Source: Streptomyces triculaminicus
GTDB lineage: Bacteria > Actinomycetota > Actinomycetes > Streptomycetales > Streptomycetaceae
Reading direction: 5' to 3'
Assembly: GCF_017349075.1 (NCBI RefSeq)
Contig: NZ_JAFMOF010000002.1
Coordinates: forward strand, 1,488,001-1,552,000
DNA length: 64,000 nt
Position 1 is the stretch's first letter; every line of letters starts with the position of its first letter. A model generated the notes under the pieces. That model had not been told where the DNA came from. It saw only the letters and a list, made by a program, of their open reading frames with translations, and searched no databases. This document shows, one piece after another, positions 26,956 through 35,079 of this stretch. Position numbers and translations under genes: made by a program.

Positions 26956-27111
26956 GAACCGTGCAGCTCAGCATCGCGTACAGGTAAAAGTGCACATCGC
27001 ACAGAACATCACCATGTGCAGATCCGAAGCGGCGAGGGCGGGTTCGGGGCATTCCACATCCCATCAGCAGGCCGGACGGTAGGGGCCGTCCGGCGCAGGA
27101 AGTTGCCGGCC

Positions 27112-27287
27112 TCAGACGGAGAAGCCGGAGATCCTCTGCGGAGTCACCCGGACGACCAGCCGGAGGACATCGTCCGACCCGGCGGGCGGGTCCTCGCCGA
27201 GGTACTTGCGCGAGAGCCTGCGCGGAAGCGACTTCTTCCGGTCCCGTCCAGAAGCTTGCGCGTCTCCTCGTCGAACGCCACTGACAT
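27112..27287 (-). pseudogene. PPOX-family flavin/F420 enzyme remnant with internal deletion
   Basis: ATG 27287 starts MSVAFDEETRKLLDG, the usual beginning of a pyridoxamine-5-phosphate-oxidase-like (PPOX) F420/FMN-dependent enzyme of about 130-150 residues. After 15 codons the homology stops. A shifted frame then gives the typical C-terminus (KYLGEDPPAGSDDVLRLVVR, then VTPQRISGFSV) to a stop at 27112. About 90 central residues are missing and the halves are out of frame, so the gene is dead. The start still has GGGTGAGGCC upstream. Confidence 0.65.
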
Positions 27288-27518
27288 GGCCTCACCCTTT
27301 TGTTCAGCATTCCGTATGTTCTCTGCCTGCGTGGAACGGATGCGAGGGCCGAGTTCCTCCCGACGCGGGATCAGATAGCCGGCGTCCCGGCCGTACTGTC
27401 GCGATCTTGCTGAACGTGCTGTGCCGGGAAGGGCGGCGTGGTCGTGGATGCGTGGGGGCCCGACTGGGAAGAGTGGTGGGGACTGGTACATCCATAGGCG
27501 GCTGGGGAGGTATCACCC

Positions 27519-27599
27519 GTGCGTGTGGCGTTGCTCATCGGTACGGTCGGACCAGCGCAGGCTGTGCGTGCCGTCCTCGAGGCGGTGACCGACCGATGA
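27519..27599 (+). CDS. 26-codon ORF translationally coupled to M20 hydrolase
   Basis: GTG 27519 follows GGGGAGG by 8 nt, the best ribosome binding site of the area, and encodes VRVALLIGTVGPAQAVRAVL then EAVTDR. The TGA overlaps the ATG of the M20 gene (ATGA). It may be a leader peptide that brings ribosomes to the next start, or what is left of a longer upstream gene. Confidence 0.4.
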   Translation: MRVALLIGTVGPAQAVRAVLEAVTDR

Positions 27600-28897
27600 G
27601 CCTGAACGGCATGGACCGGGTCGAAGCGCCGGGCGACGAGGAGGCGATGCCCCCGTCACCGCTGCTGGCCGAGGCCCGCGGGCTGTTGCCCGGCATCGTC
27701 GCCGTGCGGCGCGAGATCCACCGCACTCCGGAGGCCGGCATTCATCTGCCCCGGACGCAGCAGACCGTGCTGCGCGCGCTCGCCGGCCTGGGGCTGACCA
27801 TGTCCGTCGGTGAGCGCCTCAGCTCGGTCGTCGCCGTCCTCGAGGGCGCGGCCCCGGGCCGTACCGTTCTGCTGCGGGCCGACATGGACGCACTGCCGCA
27901 GCAGGAGGAAACCGGGCTGGAGTTCGCCTCGCAAAGCGAAGGCTTCATGCACGCCTGCGGTCATGACACGCACACGGCCATGCTCGTCGGGGCGGCCTGG
28001 CTGCTCGCCGCCCGCAGGCAGCGGCTCGCGGGACGGGTGGTGTTCATGTTCCAGCCGGGGGAGGAGCTCAGCGGCGGGGCCCAGCTCATGCTCGAAGAAG
28101 GCGTACTGGGCGACGCGGAAGACTCCCCGAAAGTGGACGGGGCGTTCGCCCTGCACGTCGCCGCCCGTTATGAGGCGGGGACGGTGCACCTGCGCCCGGG
28201 GCCGCAGTTCGCCGCCGCGGACTTCGTGCGCGTCACCGTGCGCGGCCGGGCCGGTCACGCGGCCGCGCCGCACAAGGTCCTCGACCCGGTGCCCGTGGCC
28301 TGCGAGATCGTACAAGCCCTGCAGACCATGATGACCAGGACTGTCAGCGTCTTCGACCCCGCCGTCCTCACGATCGCCAGCGTCACGGCGGGCAGCACGT
28401 TCCACGTCGTGCCCGAGACCGCCGAGCTCCACGGCACCTACCGCACCTTCACCGACGCCAGTCGGCAGGTGGTGCGCGACGGCATCGTCCGGGTGGCCCA
28501 CGGCGTGGCCGCGGCCCACGGAGCGGTGGCGGACGTCGAGCTCGTCGACGGCTCCCCGGCCCTGCACAACGATCCGCTGTTCACCGCCGGCGCCCGCCAG
28601 GCGGCGGCGACGGTGGTCGGCCCCGGCCGCGTCCACGAGATGCCCCACCCGACCATGGGCGGCGAGGACTTCTCGTACGTCCTGCGGCGCGTGCCCGGCG
28701 CGATGGCCTTCCTCGGCGCCTGCCCACCGGGCCGTTCGCCCGCGACGGCTCCCGACAACCACTCCAACCGCGTCGTGTACGACGAGAGCGTGATGGCGAT
28801 CGGGGCGGCCGTGCACACCGCGGTCGCCGAGGCGTTCCTGGCGGTTCCGGCGACCGAAGCACGTCTCTTCGGGGAGGGCGCGGACGGGAGTGCGTAG
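27596..28897 (+). CDS. M20 family amidohydrolase (hippurate hydrolase-like)
   Basis: 433-residue zinc peptidase-family amidohydrolase that cleaves N-acyl amino acids or related amides in the cytosol. Metal and catalytic marks are RREIHRTPEAG, LLRADMDALPQQEETG, the ligand Cys-Gly-His in MHACGHDTHTAMLVG, and FQPGEELSGGAQLM with the catalytic Glu. MGGEDFSYVL supplies the late metal ligand. ATG 27596 overlaps the 26-codon ORF stop; there is no own Shine-Dalgarno, so coupling is likely. Confidence 0.88.
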   Translation: MSLNGMDRVEAPGDEEAMPPSPLLAEARGLLPGIVAVRREIHRTPEAGIHLPRTQQTVLRALAGLGLTMSVGERLSSVVAVLEGAAPGRTVLLRADMDALPQQEETGLEFASQSEGFMHACGHDTHTAMLVGAAWLLAARRQRLAGRVVFMFQPGEELSGGAQLMLEEGVLGDAEDSPKVDGAFALHVAARYEAGTVHLRPGPQFAAADFVRVTVRGRAGHAAAPHKVLDPVPVACEIVQALQTMMTRTVSVFDPAVLTIASVTAGSTFHVVPETAELHGTYRTFTDASRQVVRDGIVRVAHGVAAAHGAVADVELVDGSPALHNDPLFTAGARQAAATVVGPGRVHEMPHPTMGGEDFSYVLRRVPGAMAFLGACPPGRSPATAPDNHSNRVVYDESVMAIGAAVHTAVAEAFLAVPATEARLFGEGADGSA

Positions 28898-28927
28898 GCC
28901 CCTCGAGCCGAGAGTGGAGGCCGGCTG

Positions 28928-29212
28928 TCAGGTCTCGTCCTCCATCGCGGCGTCGCAGGTGCTGCAGACCCGGTCGGCGTATTCCGGGGCGTACCACGGG
29001 GAACCGGGGTGCTCCGACGGTTTCCCCGGCGCCGCCTCCATGGCGAACGTGTCCTTGCCGCAGAACGTCCGAGGGCCCAGTGCCGAGGAGCCCGGGGCGG
29101 TCGGCGCCGCATGTACCCGGCGGACGACCGGGGTCGCCTCCTCCCCACCGGACGCCCTGTCGGCCGCGGTCGGCGCCCTCTCGAGCTCGTACACCGTGAT
29201 GATCTTCATCAT
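28928..29212 (-). CDS. Small Cys-containing hypothetical protein
   Basis: About 94 residues from ATG 29212 (or ATG 29209). Cys occur in TFCGKDTFAM and VCSTCDAAMED, the latter a CxxC close to the C-terminus, which suggests a zinc-binding fold. No signal peptide or membrane segment. The family is not recognised; similar short Streptomyces proteins begin MKIITVYEL. Convergent with the M20 gene. Confidence 0.6.
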   Translation of the reverse strand: MMKIITVYELERAPTAADRASGGEEATPVVRRVHAAPTAPGSSALGPRTFCGKDTFAMEAAPGKPSEHPGSPWYAPEYADRVCSTCDAAMEDET

Positions 29213-29377
29213 GTGTCCGACCGTAGACCGCCTGGCGGGAAAACGCCGGAACGCGCGCCGTGGACGGGATGTACCGAGCCGAAGCGGACAGAGGAGGATC
29301 CGAGGCCCTCTCGGCTCGCTCCACCGGCACGCGCTAGCGTGACGGACACCAACATGATCAAGAAAGAGCGGTGCGCG

Positions 29378-30133
29378 ATGTCCAGCCAGATGATCGACGT
29401 TCCCACACCCGACGGTACGGCCGATGCCTTCCTTGCCATACCTGATGACGGCGGCAGCCATCCCGGCGTCCTCCTCTACATGGATGCCATCGGGCTGCGG
29501 CCCGTGCTCCGCGAGATGGCCGAGCAGCTGTCGGCGCACGGCTACTGCGTTCTCGTCCCCAACGTCTTCTACCGTGCCGGTCGCGCGCCCGTTCTCGAGA
29601 TCCCCGACCTGACGAACGCGGAGAGCCGCGAGACTTTCATCTCCCGCGTCATGCCGCTGCTGACCGAACACACCCCGCAGCGTGCGTTCTCCGACGCCCA
29701 GGCCTACCTGGACTTCCTGACGGTGCGGCCCGAGGTCCGTCCCGGCCCGGTCGGTGCCGTCGGATACTGCATGGGGGCGACCCTGGCCCTACGGACCGCC
29801 GCCACCCACCCCGGGCAGGTGGCCGCCGTCGCCGGCTTCCACCCCGCCTCCCTCGCCACGGATGCCCCCGACAGCCCCCACCTGCTCGCTCCCAAGGTGA
29901 GCGCGGAGGTCCATTTCGGGATCGCCGAACATGACGAGTCGATGCCGCCCGAGGCCGTCGCGCGCCTGAGCGCGGCCCTGGACGCCGCCGGCGTCCGCAA
30001 CACCTGCGAGGTCTACCCGGGCACGGTGCACGGCTTCACCATGGCGGACACCGCGGTCTTCAACCAGGCCGGGCTCGACCGGCATTGGGACCGCCTGCTG
30101 GATCTCCTCGCACGGACCCTCACCGTCGGCTGA
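29378..30133 (+). CDS. Dienelactone hydrolase family protein
   Basis: 251-residue alpha/beta hydrolase of the DLH type. The nucleophile elbow is VGYCMGATLAL with Cys as nucleophile, as in true dienelactone hydrolases; the acid Asp is in FGIAEHDESM and the His in TVHGFTMAD. The start MSSQMIDVPTPDGTADAFLA is usual. ATG 29378 is chosen; ATG 29354 in frame is the alternative. It stands alone, so the physiological lactone or ester is unknown. Confidence 0.83.
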   Translation: MSSQMIDVPTPDGTADAFLAIPDDGGSHPGVLLYMDAIGLRPVLREMAEQLSAHGYCVLVPNVFYRAGRAPVLEIPDLTNAESRETFISRVMPLLTEHTPQRAFSDAQAYLDFLTVRPEVRPGPVGAVGYCMGATLALRTAATHPGQVAAVAGFHPASLATDAPDSPHLLAPKVSAEVHFGIAEHDESMPPEAVARLSAALDAAGVRNTCEVYPGTVHGFTMADTAVFNQAGLDRHWDRLLDLLARTLTVG

Positions 30134-30204
30134 CGGCCAGGGAGCCCTCCACCCATGCCCCCTGACCGGCTACGACGGCCCCAAGCCCGGTAGCCTCTGC
30201 CGCT

Positions 30205-30777
30205 GTGACCGCTACTGATGTGACCGCTCCTGACGCCGCGCCCATATCGCGCTTTCTCGTTCTGCACGACTACGGCATGGGCGGCTTGTGGTGGTGGATC
30301 CACGCGAGGTCGGAGCGGGAGATCCTCGAAACGTTCGCGTGGGTCGAGGTCGTCACGGACCCGGAGACGGTGGCATGGCGGGAGGCCGACGACAGCCTCG
30401 AGGAAGTCGACATCGACGCCCCGCGGATGCCTGCGGGCCTGGACGGACTGCGCGCCAAGCGTGACGCGCAGCGCGGGCAGCCCGGCTTCGGCGCACTCGC
30501 GGGCAGGGATGTCGTGTACCTGCGCCGCCGCTGGGACGAGGAAGACGACGAGGACCTGGCGGCGGTCTATCTGATGGAGCTGGGGCCCGACGGGCGCCGC
30601 CTTCGCGAGGTGGAGCTGGCCGAGGACGGAACCGGCCTCAAGAGCGGCCCCGACGACTGGCCCTTCAACCCGCCGGTTGTCGATCTCTTCGACCCGGAGC
30701 TTGTGGGCCAGGAGATCAGCCGCGGCGAGTTCGAGGAGCAGTGGGCCCGCGCCCGCCAGGCGGACACCGGCCCGTAG
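30205..30777 (+). CDS. Hypothetical protein
   Basis: 190-residue acidic soluble protein from GTG 30205. It contains FLVLHDYGMGGLWWWIHA near the N-terminus and RDVVYLRRRWDEEDDEDLAA in the middle. Codon bias is fully typical, and a terminator follows, so it is a real gene. I do not recognise the family and no catalytic motif is visible. Confidence 0.7.
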   Translation: MTATDVTAPDAAPISRFLVLHDYGMGGLWWWIHARSEREILETFAWVEVVTDPETVAWREADDSLEEVDIDAPRMPAGLDGLRAKRDAQRGQPGFGALAGRDVVYLRRRWDEEDDEDLAAVYLMELGPDGRRLREVELAEDGTGLKSGPDDWPFNPPVVDLFDPELVGQEISRGEFEEQWARARQADTGP

Positions 30778-30782
30778 GGGGA

Positions 30783-30807
30783 GGCAGGCGGCCGTGTGCC
30801 GCCTGCC
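30783..30807. terminator. Hairpin between convergent genes
   Basis: GGCAGGCGGC (30783-30792) and GCCGCCTGCC (30798-30807), a perfect 10-bp stem with a 5-nt loop, between the stop codons of two convergent genes. Confidence 0.7.
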
Positions 30808-30833
30808 GAACTCTTTCAGGCCCTTCGGGTTCT

Positions 30834-31823
30834 TCAGGCGCTGAAGCGCTCGATGAGCGTCTTCATGCTGTCGAAGGCGGGCTTGGGAGTGTAGTCGTCG
30901 GTGGTGAGCCCGAATCGGTGGAACAGGCCGGGCTTCGCACTGTCGGCGTCGCGCAGCGAGAAGTGCGTATAGCCGCTCAGGTTGAGTTGTTCCGATTGGG
31001 CGGCGATGACCTGTACGACGGTCTCGACGATGTCGGCCTGCCGGTGCGGGGGACGGTGGGGTCCGGTGGGCCAGCCGTGCTCGGTGATGTGCAGGGGCAG
31101 GTGGCCCAGGCCGGCGGGAGCCAGCACCGCGTCACGGTGGTGGCGCAGCAGCCCCTCGACGGCCAGCGCGAGGTCCGGCATGGCGACAGGCTGGAAGACG
31201 TCGGGGAAGAAGTCCAGGCCCACGTAGTCCAGATCGGCGATGAAGCCTTCGCCTCCGCGGTGGGTGAGGTCGGCGACGAAGGAGGTGGCCGGGCCGAAGA
31301 GCGGGGTGGTGTTGAACCCGGCGCGTAGGTGTGTGTACCCGAGCTCGCGTGCTCGCTCCTTGACGACGGACACCCCACGGACGACCGCCTCGTGCACCGC
31401 CGGGTAGTAGCCGTCGAGCATCGGGTTCGAGGTGAAGTTGGGCTCTTCCGTCACTTGCAGGGTGCTCGTGACGGCGCCGTACTGCTCGACCAGCTCGCGC
31501 AGGAAGTCGCAGTAGCCGTCGACGTCTCCGGCGGTGGACTGGTACTGCGCCACCAGGTCCAGGCTGCGCCCCCGGGTGGCGTACCGGTCCGCGTCGGCCG
31601 GCGTCGCGGTGGCGTGCGGCTCGCCGAGCCGGGTGGCGTCGTCGAAGCGGGTGTAGGCGCGCACCAGGAACGGGCGGTCCGGCCGGCCCTGCAGCAGGTC
31701 GAGTGCGCTCGATATGCGGGCCGGGTCGTCGGGCGGGCCGACGGCCAGGCCCCCGGCGTCGTCACCGGAGATTCCCCCCGGGTAGATCCCGAAGAGCATG
31801 CCGTCATGCGCTGTCAGCGTCAC
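30834..31823 (-). CDS. Glycoside-hydrolase-like TIM-barrel protein
   Basis: 329 residues, no signal peptide, so probably cytosolic. Features match clan GH-A enzymes: VTEEPNF (E-P acid/base region, about 124-130) and a second Glu in LHITEHGWPTGP (nucleophile region, about 245-256). The order STLQVTEEPNF, AGFNTTPLF, YVGLDFFPDVF, ITEHGWPTG follows beta-strands 4 to 7 of a barrel. The substrate is unknown. GTG 31823 is taken; ATG 31799 is possible. It lies 19 nt downstream of the PadR regulator gene in one operon. Confidence 0.65.
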   Translation of the reverse strand: MTLTAHDGMLFGIYPGGISGDDAGGLAVGPPDDPARISSALDLLQGRPDRPFLVRAYTRFDDATRLGEPHATATPADADRYATRGRSLDLVAQYQSTAGDVDGYCDFLRELVEQYGAVTSTLQVTEEPNFTSNPMLDGYYPAVHEAVVRGVSVVKERARELGYTHLRAGFNTTPLFGPATSFVADLTHRGGEGFIADLDYVGLDFFPDVFQPVAMPDLALAVEGLLRHHRDAVLAPAGLGHLPLHITEHGWPTGPHRPPHRQADIVETVVQVIAAQSEQLNLSGYTHFSLRDADSAKPGLFHRFGLTTDDYTPKPAFDSMKTLIERFSA

Positions 31824-31842
31824 GCGTTCGATTCCTCTCGGT

Positions 31843-32484
31843 TCAGTGGTCGTGCGGTCGTGCGGTCGGGGAGTGGTTGTCCCAGTGGTCCTGCGGTGGG
31901 GGAGTGGCCGTCGAGGCGGCCGGCCAGGTCAGCGAGCCGCCGCGGATGTCGTCGATGACCGAGGCGATCCATGCCAGCTCGGCGCGAGCGAGGCACAGCG
32001 CGTATTCGGCCTCGACCACGTGCAGGCGAGGCACGCCGGCCGCCAGGGCGTCCGCGAGGCGCTCCTCATCGGCGTCCGTGCGCTGCCGGAGGCGTTGGGC
32101 GCGCTCTGTCAGGGCCTCCACCGCGCCGCTCGGGCCGAGGGCGCCGAGGTAGGCGACCGTGCCCAGGAACTGCGAGAACTCCCGCCGCGGGTTGCGGACC
32201 TGGGAGTCCAGGCGCCGTACGAGTTCATCCCAGCCCGCCTGCGTCAGTGCGTAGACGGTCCTCTCCGGACGGTTTCCCAAGCGCTCCCGGCCCTGCTCGG
32301 CCACCCATCCCGCTTCGGCCAGGGCGGCGACGGTGTTGTAGAGCGTGCCCCGTGTGATCGCGGCCGCGTGGCTCTCGCTGCGTCGGCGCAGCTCGTTCAG
32401 CATCTGGTGGGGGTGCGAGGGCTGTTCCAGCAGGAGTCCCAGCACTGCCAGGACGATCGGGTTGTCGAGGGCGCGGCGTGGCAT
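31843..32484 (-). CDS. PadR family regulator
   Basis: 213 residues. The winged-helix N-terminus (NPIVLAVLGLLLEQPSHPHQ, GTLYNTVAALAEAGWVAEQ) is of PadR type, and the C-terminal helices (about 110-185) are the dimerisation Vir_act_alpha_C region. The last 20 residues are His/Thr/Pro-rich and coded by an imperfect DNA repeat. It precedes the glycosidase-like gene in the same operon. An AGTC-N6-GACT inverted repeat 15 nt upstream of its ATG suggests autoregulation. Confidence 0.85.
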   Translation of the reverse strand: MPRRALDNPIVLAVLGLLLEQPSHPHQMLNELRRRSESHAAAITRGTLYNTVAALAEAGWVAEQGRERLGNRPERTVYALTQAGWDELVRRLDSQVRNPRREFSQFLGTVAYLGALGPSGAVEALTERAQRLRQRTDADEERLADALAAGVPRLHVVEAEYALCLARAELAWIASVIDDIRGGSLTWPAASTATPPPQDHWDNHSPTARPHDH

Positions 32485-32498
32485 GGTCGAACTCTATC

Positions 32499-32512
32499 AG
32501 TCCAAATAGACT
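32499..32512. promoter_or_regulatory. Probable PadR operator
   Basis: AGTC-CAAATA-GACT inverted repeat in an unusually AT-rich stretch (CTATCAGTCCAAATAGACT) directly upstream of the padR-type gene. PadR proteins often bind such ATGT/AGTC-type dyads in their own promoters. Confidence 0.5.
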
Positions 32513-32603
32513 ATCCAGCCCGAGGTGGTGGGCAGGTGGCGGGACCGACCGCGCGAGCGGTTCGTTCAAGACCGGGCGGCATCGCTGGCCCGAAGCTGCC
32601 CGT

Positions 32604-33281
32604 ATGACCGAGCGAGCGACAGAGCCAGTGACTGAGCGACCCTTCACGCCCGCGCTGGGCCGCATCGCCCCCGTGCGCTTCTTCGATCTCGTCCTCGCCC
32701 TCATGCGTGAATCCCTGTGGCGCGGCCTGCTGGCCGCCCATGCGGCGCCGCGCCCGGGCGACGTGATCGTCGACGTGGGCTGCGGAACCGGCTCGCAGGC
32801 CTTGCTGTTGAAACGTGTGGAACCGGACGCCCGGATCGTCGGCGTCGATCCCGACCGTGACGTGCTGGCGCTGGCACGGCGAAAGGCGGATGCCGCCGGA
32901 GCGGTGCTGGAATGGCGGGTCGGCATGGGTGACGTGCTGGTGGAGCTCCTGGGCGCCGGATCTGCGGACACGGTCGTCTCCAGCCTGGTGCTCCATCAGT
33001 GTCCGGTCGCGATGAAACGGGCGGTGCTCGCCTCGGCGTTCGCGGTACTGCGGCCCGGCGGGAAGCTGGTGATCGCCGACTTCGGGCTGCAGCGGACGAG
33101 GCTGATGCGCCTGGCGTTCCGGTTCGTACAGCTGGCGGACGGCAGGGCGGACACGCAGCCCAATGCGGACGGCGTCCTGCCCGGGATGATCACCGAGGCC
33201 GGATTCCGGGAGGTGCGCGAAACGGAGGTGGTCTCAACGGCCTTCGGTTCGATCTCGGTGTACGTCGCTCGTCGCGGCTGA
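32604..33281 (+). CDS. Class I SAM-dependent methyltransferase
   Basis: 225 residues with a Rossmann methyltransferase core: motif I VIVDVGCGTGSQALLL (about 56-71), motif II VGVDPDRDVL, motif IV DTVVSSLVLHQCP and post-I AVLRPGGKLVIADFG. It resembles small-molecule methyltransferases of the ubiE/Methyltransf_25 type. ATG 32604 opens MTERATEPVTERPFTP; no strong ribosome binding site is seen. The 3' end overlaps the convergent AraC gene by 48 bp. Confidence 0.82.
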   Translation: MTERATEPVTERPFTPALGRIAPVRFFDLVLALMRESLWRGLLAAHAAPRPGDVIVDVGCGTGSQALLLKRVEPDARIVGVDPDRDVLALARRKADAAGAVLEWRVGMGDVLVELLGAGSADTVVSSLVLHQCPVAMKRAVLASAFAVLRPGGKLVIADFGLQRTRLMRLAFRFVQLADGRADTQPNADGVLPGMITEAGFREVRETEVVSTAFGSISVYVARRG

Positions 33282-33962
33282 CGGGCGCGGAATCGGCCGT
33301 AGCAGTATCGGCCGTAGGACCGAGGGGGTGAGGCCCATCATGTCGCGCATCTGCCGGTTGAGATGGGCCTGGTCGGCGAAGCCGCCCGTGATCGCCGCGT
33401 CGGCGAGCGACTGGCCTTCGCGCAGGGCCTCGGCCGCACGGATCAGCCTCTGCCAGATACGCCAGCGGGCGAGGGGCATGCCCAGCTGATGCCGAGCCAG
33501 CGCGCGAAGACGCTGGGGCGAGAGCCCCACCTCCTCGGCGAGTCTCGGCATCGGTACGCTCCGGTCCGCCAGCGCGTCCATCGCCGCCAGCAGCCGCCCG
33601 TCGATCCTGCTCGAGGGGCGCGCGCCGGCGGGACGGACATGCTCTTCACGGAGTTCGCTCAGGTCGGGAGCGGCGGTGATGCCGTTGACGTCATCGCCGC
33701 AGCGTTCGCGCAGCCGGTCCGCGAACGCGCAGTGCGGGTCGACGAAGAAGACCCGCAGGCTCGTCGCCGCGAGCATGCGGTGACGGACCATCGGCGGCAC
33801 GATCAGCGCCACGTCGCGATGGCACGTCCCGGACGCGTCCAGCATGGTCACGCCGCCCTGGAGGGCGATGGCGATCTGGAAGGCGGCGTGACCATGAAAC
33901 GAGCTGTTCGTCGACGGACCCAGATAGCACGCGTATCCCGCACGAATGACGAAGCGCGGCAC
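33234..33962 (-). CDS. AraC family regulator
   Basis: About 242 residues. N-terminal cupin-like sensor (SSFHGHAAFQIAIALQGGVT) and a C-terminal AraC HTH pair (MPRLAEEVGLSPQRLRALAR and SLADAAITGGFADQAHLNRQ). GTG 33962 follows GGGGAGGAG; the frame is open to GTG 33983. Its end overlaps the methyltransferase gene tail-to-tail, so the two may interfere through antisense transcription. Confidence 0.83.
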   Translation of the reverse strand: MPRFVIRAGYACYLGPSTNSSFHGHAAFQIAIALQGGVTMLDASGTCHRDVALIVPPMVRHRMLAATSLRVFFVDPHCAFADRLRERCGDDVNGITAAPDLSELREEHVRPAGARPSSRIDGRLLAAMDALADRSVPMPRLAEEVGLSPQRLRALARHQLGMPLARWRIWQRLIRAAEALREGQSLADAAITGGFADQAHLNRQMRDMMGLTPSVLRPILLRPIPRPSAATSDVHRDRTEGR

Positions 33963-34042
33963 CGACTCCTCCCCGGCCTCCACGCCCCGATGCTGCCAGC
34001 TCGGAGCCCCGCCGACGAGAGGCCGTCGTCCCCGAACGCCCC

Positions 34043-34417
34043 TTACAGGTACGGGCGGGTGATCAGCTCGATCGCGTGACCGGCGGGGTCCTTGAAGTAC
34101 ACCCCTCGACCGCCGTGCTCGTTGTTGATCTCGCCCGGGCGTTGCATGTGCGGATCGGCCCAGTGCTCGATGCCGCCGTCGTTCAGCCGCCGGTACGCCC
34201 GGTCGAACAGCTCGTCGTCGATCAGGAACGCGTAATGCTGCATCTGGATGTCCACCGGCGGCTCGGCGAACTGGAGCAGTACGCCATCGGTGAGCTGGAT
34301 GTTGACGAACGGCCCCCAGGACGGCGCCTCGGGGATTTCCAGCAACTCCCGGAAGAACCGCGCCGACTCGTGGCGGTCCTTGGCGGCGATGATGGTGTGG
34401 TTGAACGTAACTGTCAT
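34043..34417 (-). CDS. VOC family protein (glyoxalase-like)
   Basis: 124-residue vicinal-oxygen-chelate protein. It starts MTVTFNHTIIAAKDRHESAR with the metal-type His at residue 7, has the second strand motif MQHYAFLIDD, and ends GRGVYFKDPAGHAIELITRP with the final Glu. Likely a metal-dependent small enzyme or binding protein of the glyoxalase/dioxygenase group. Stand-alone; substrate unknown. Confidence 0.85.
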   Translation of the reverse strand: MTVTFNHTIIAAKDRHESARFFRELLEIPEAPSWGPFVNIQLTDGVLLQFAEPPVDIQMQHYAFLIDDELFDRAYRRLNDGGIEHWADPHMQRPGEINNEHGGRGVYFKDPAGHAIELITRPYL

Positions 34418-34596
34418 GCGGTTGACCTCATTGATGTTCGACAGGAAGAACGGACTCGTGGTGCGCGAGCTGCGCTGGGGGTCCGCGTGCCGAACTGAGG
34501 GGGTGCCTTCTTCGCACCCGTCGCGTGATCAGCCCCCCACCGGGTGGCCAATCCGTGCGTGGCGTAGAGCCGTTCCGGTGTTCACGTCGGGTGACC

Positions 34597-35079
34597 CTAC
34601 TTGACCTGGCGGTCCGTCACAACCGGATAGGCCTGTCGAGCCGATCCGCCGATCAGCGCGGCGTCGGCAGCGCCCAGGATGTTGCCGAAGGTGCGGGTGA
34701 TCAGAGGCCGTACGAGGAGCCGTGTGAGGGCGGCACCGAGCAACGGGAGGCGCATCTCGGCGCGAGTGGTCCAGAGCACCCGGGTGCCGCCGTCGACCTC
34801 GGTGAACGTCATGCGGCCGAGCTCGTGCCTGGACGGCGGCAGGCTGCGCTCGACGACGTACTCGGTGGAGTACGGCGGGTCGTACTGGGTGACGCGTTCC
34901 CGGAACCAGCCGATCAGCCACAGGTGATTCCGGATCGCGCCGACGCCGTAGGGCGCGGTCTCGCCGCGCCGGGTCAGGCGGCAGCGCTGCACCAGGGGCG
35001 AGCTCGTGTAGTTGGTGGTCGTGGTGAGCCAGGCGAAGACATCGTCGATCGGGGCGTTGATGACGCGTTCGACCGTCAT
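34597..35079 (-). CDS. SRPBCC family protein
   Basis: 160-residue START/Bet v1-like protein (MTVERVINAPIDDVFAWLTT, TRVLWTTRAEMRLPLLGAAL). The family binds hydrophobic ligands in a long cavity. Its ATG 35079 overlaps the stop of the sigma factor by ATGA, so it is made together with the sigma factor and may modulate or be controlled by it. Confidence 0.8.
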   Translation of the reverse strand: MTVERVINAPIDDVFAWLTTTTNYTSSPLVQRCRLTRRGETAPYGVGAIRNHLWLIGWFRERVTQYDPPYSTEYVVERSLPPSRHELGRMTFTEVDGGTRVLWTTRAEMRLPLLGAALTRLLVRPLITRTFGNILGAADAALIGGSARQAYPVVTDRQVK

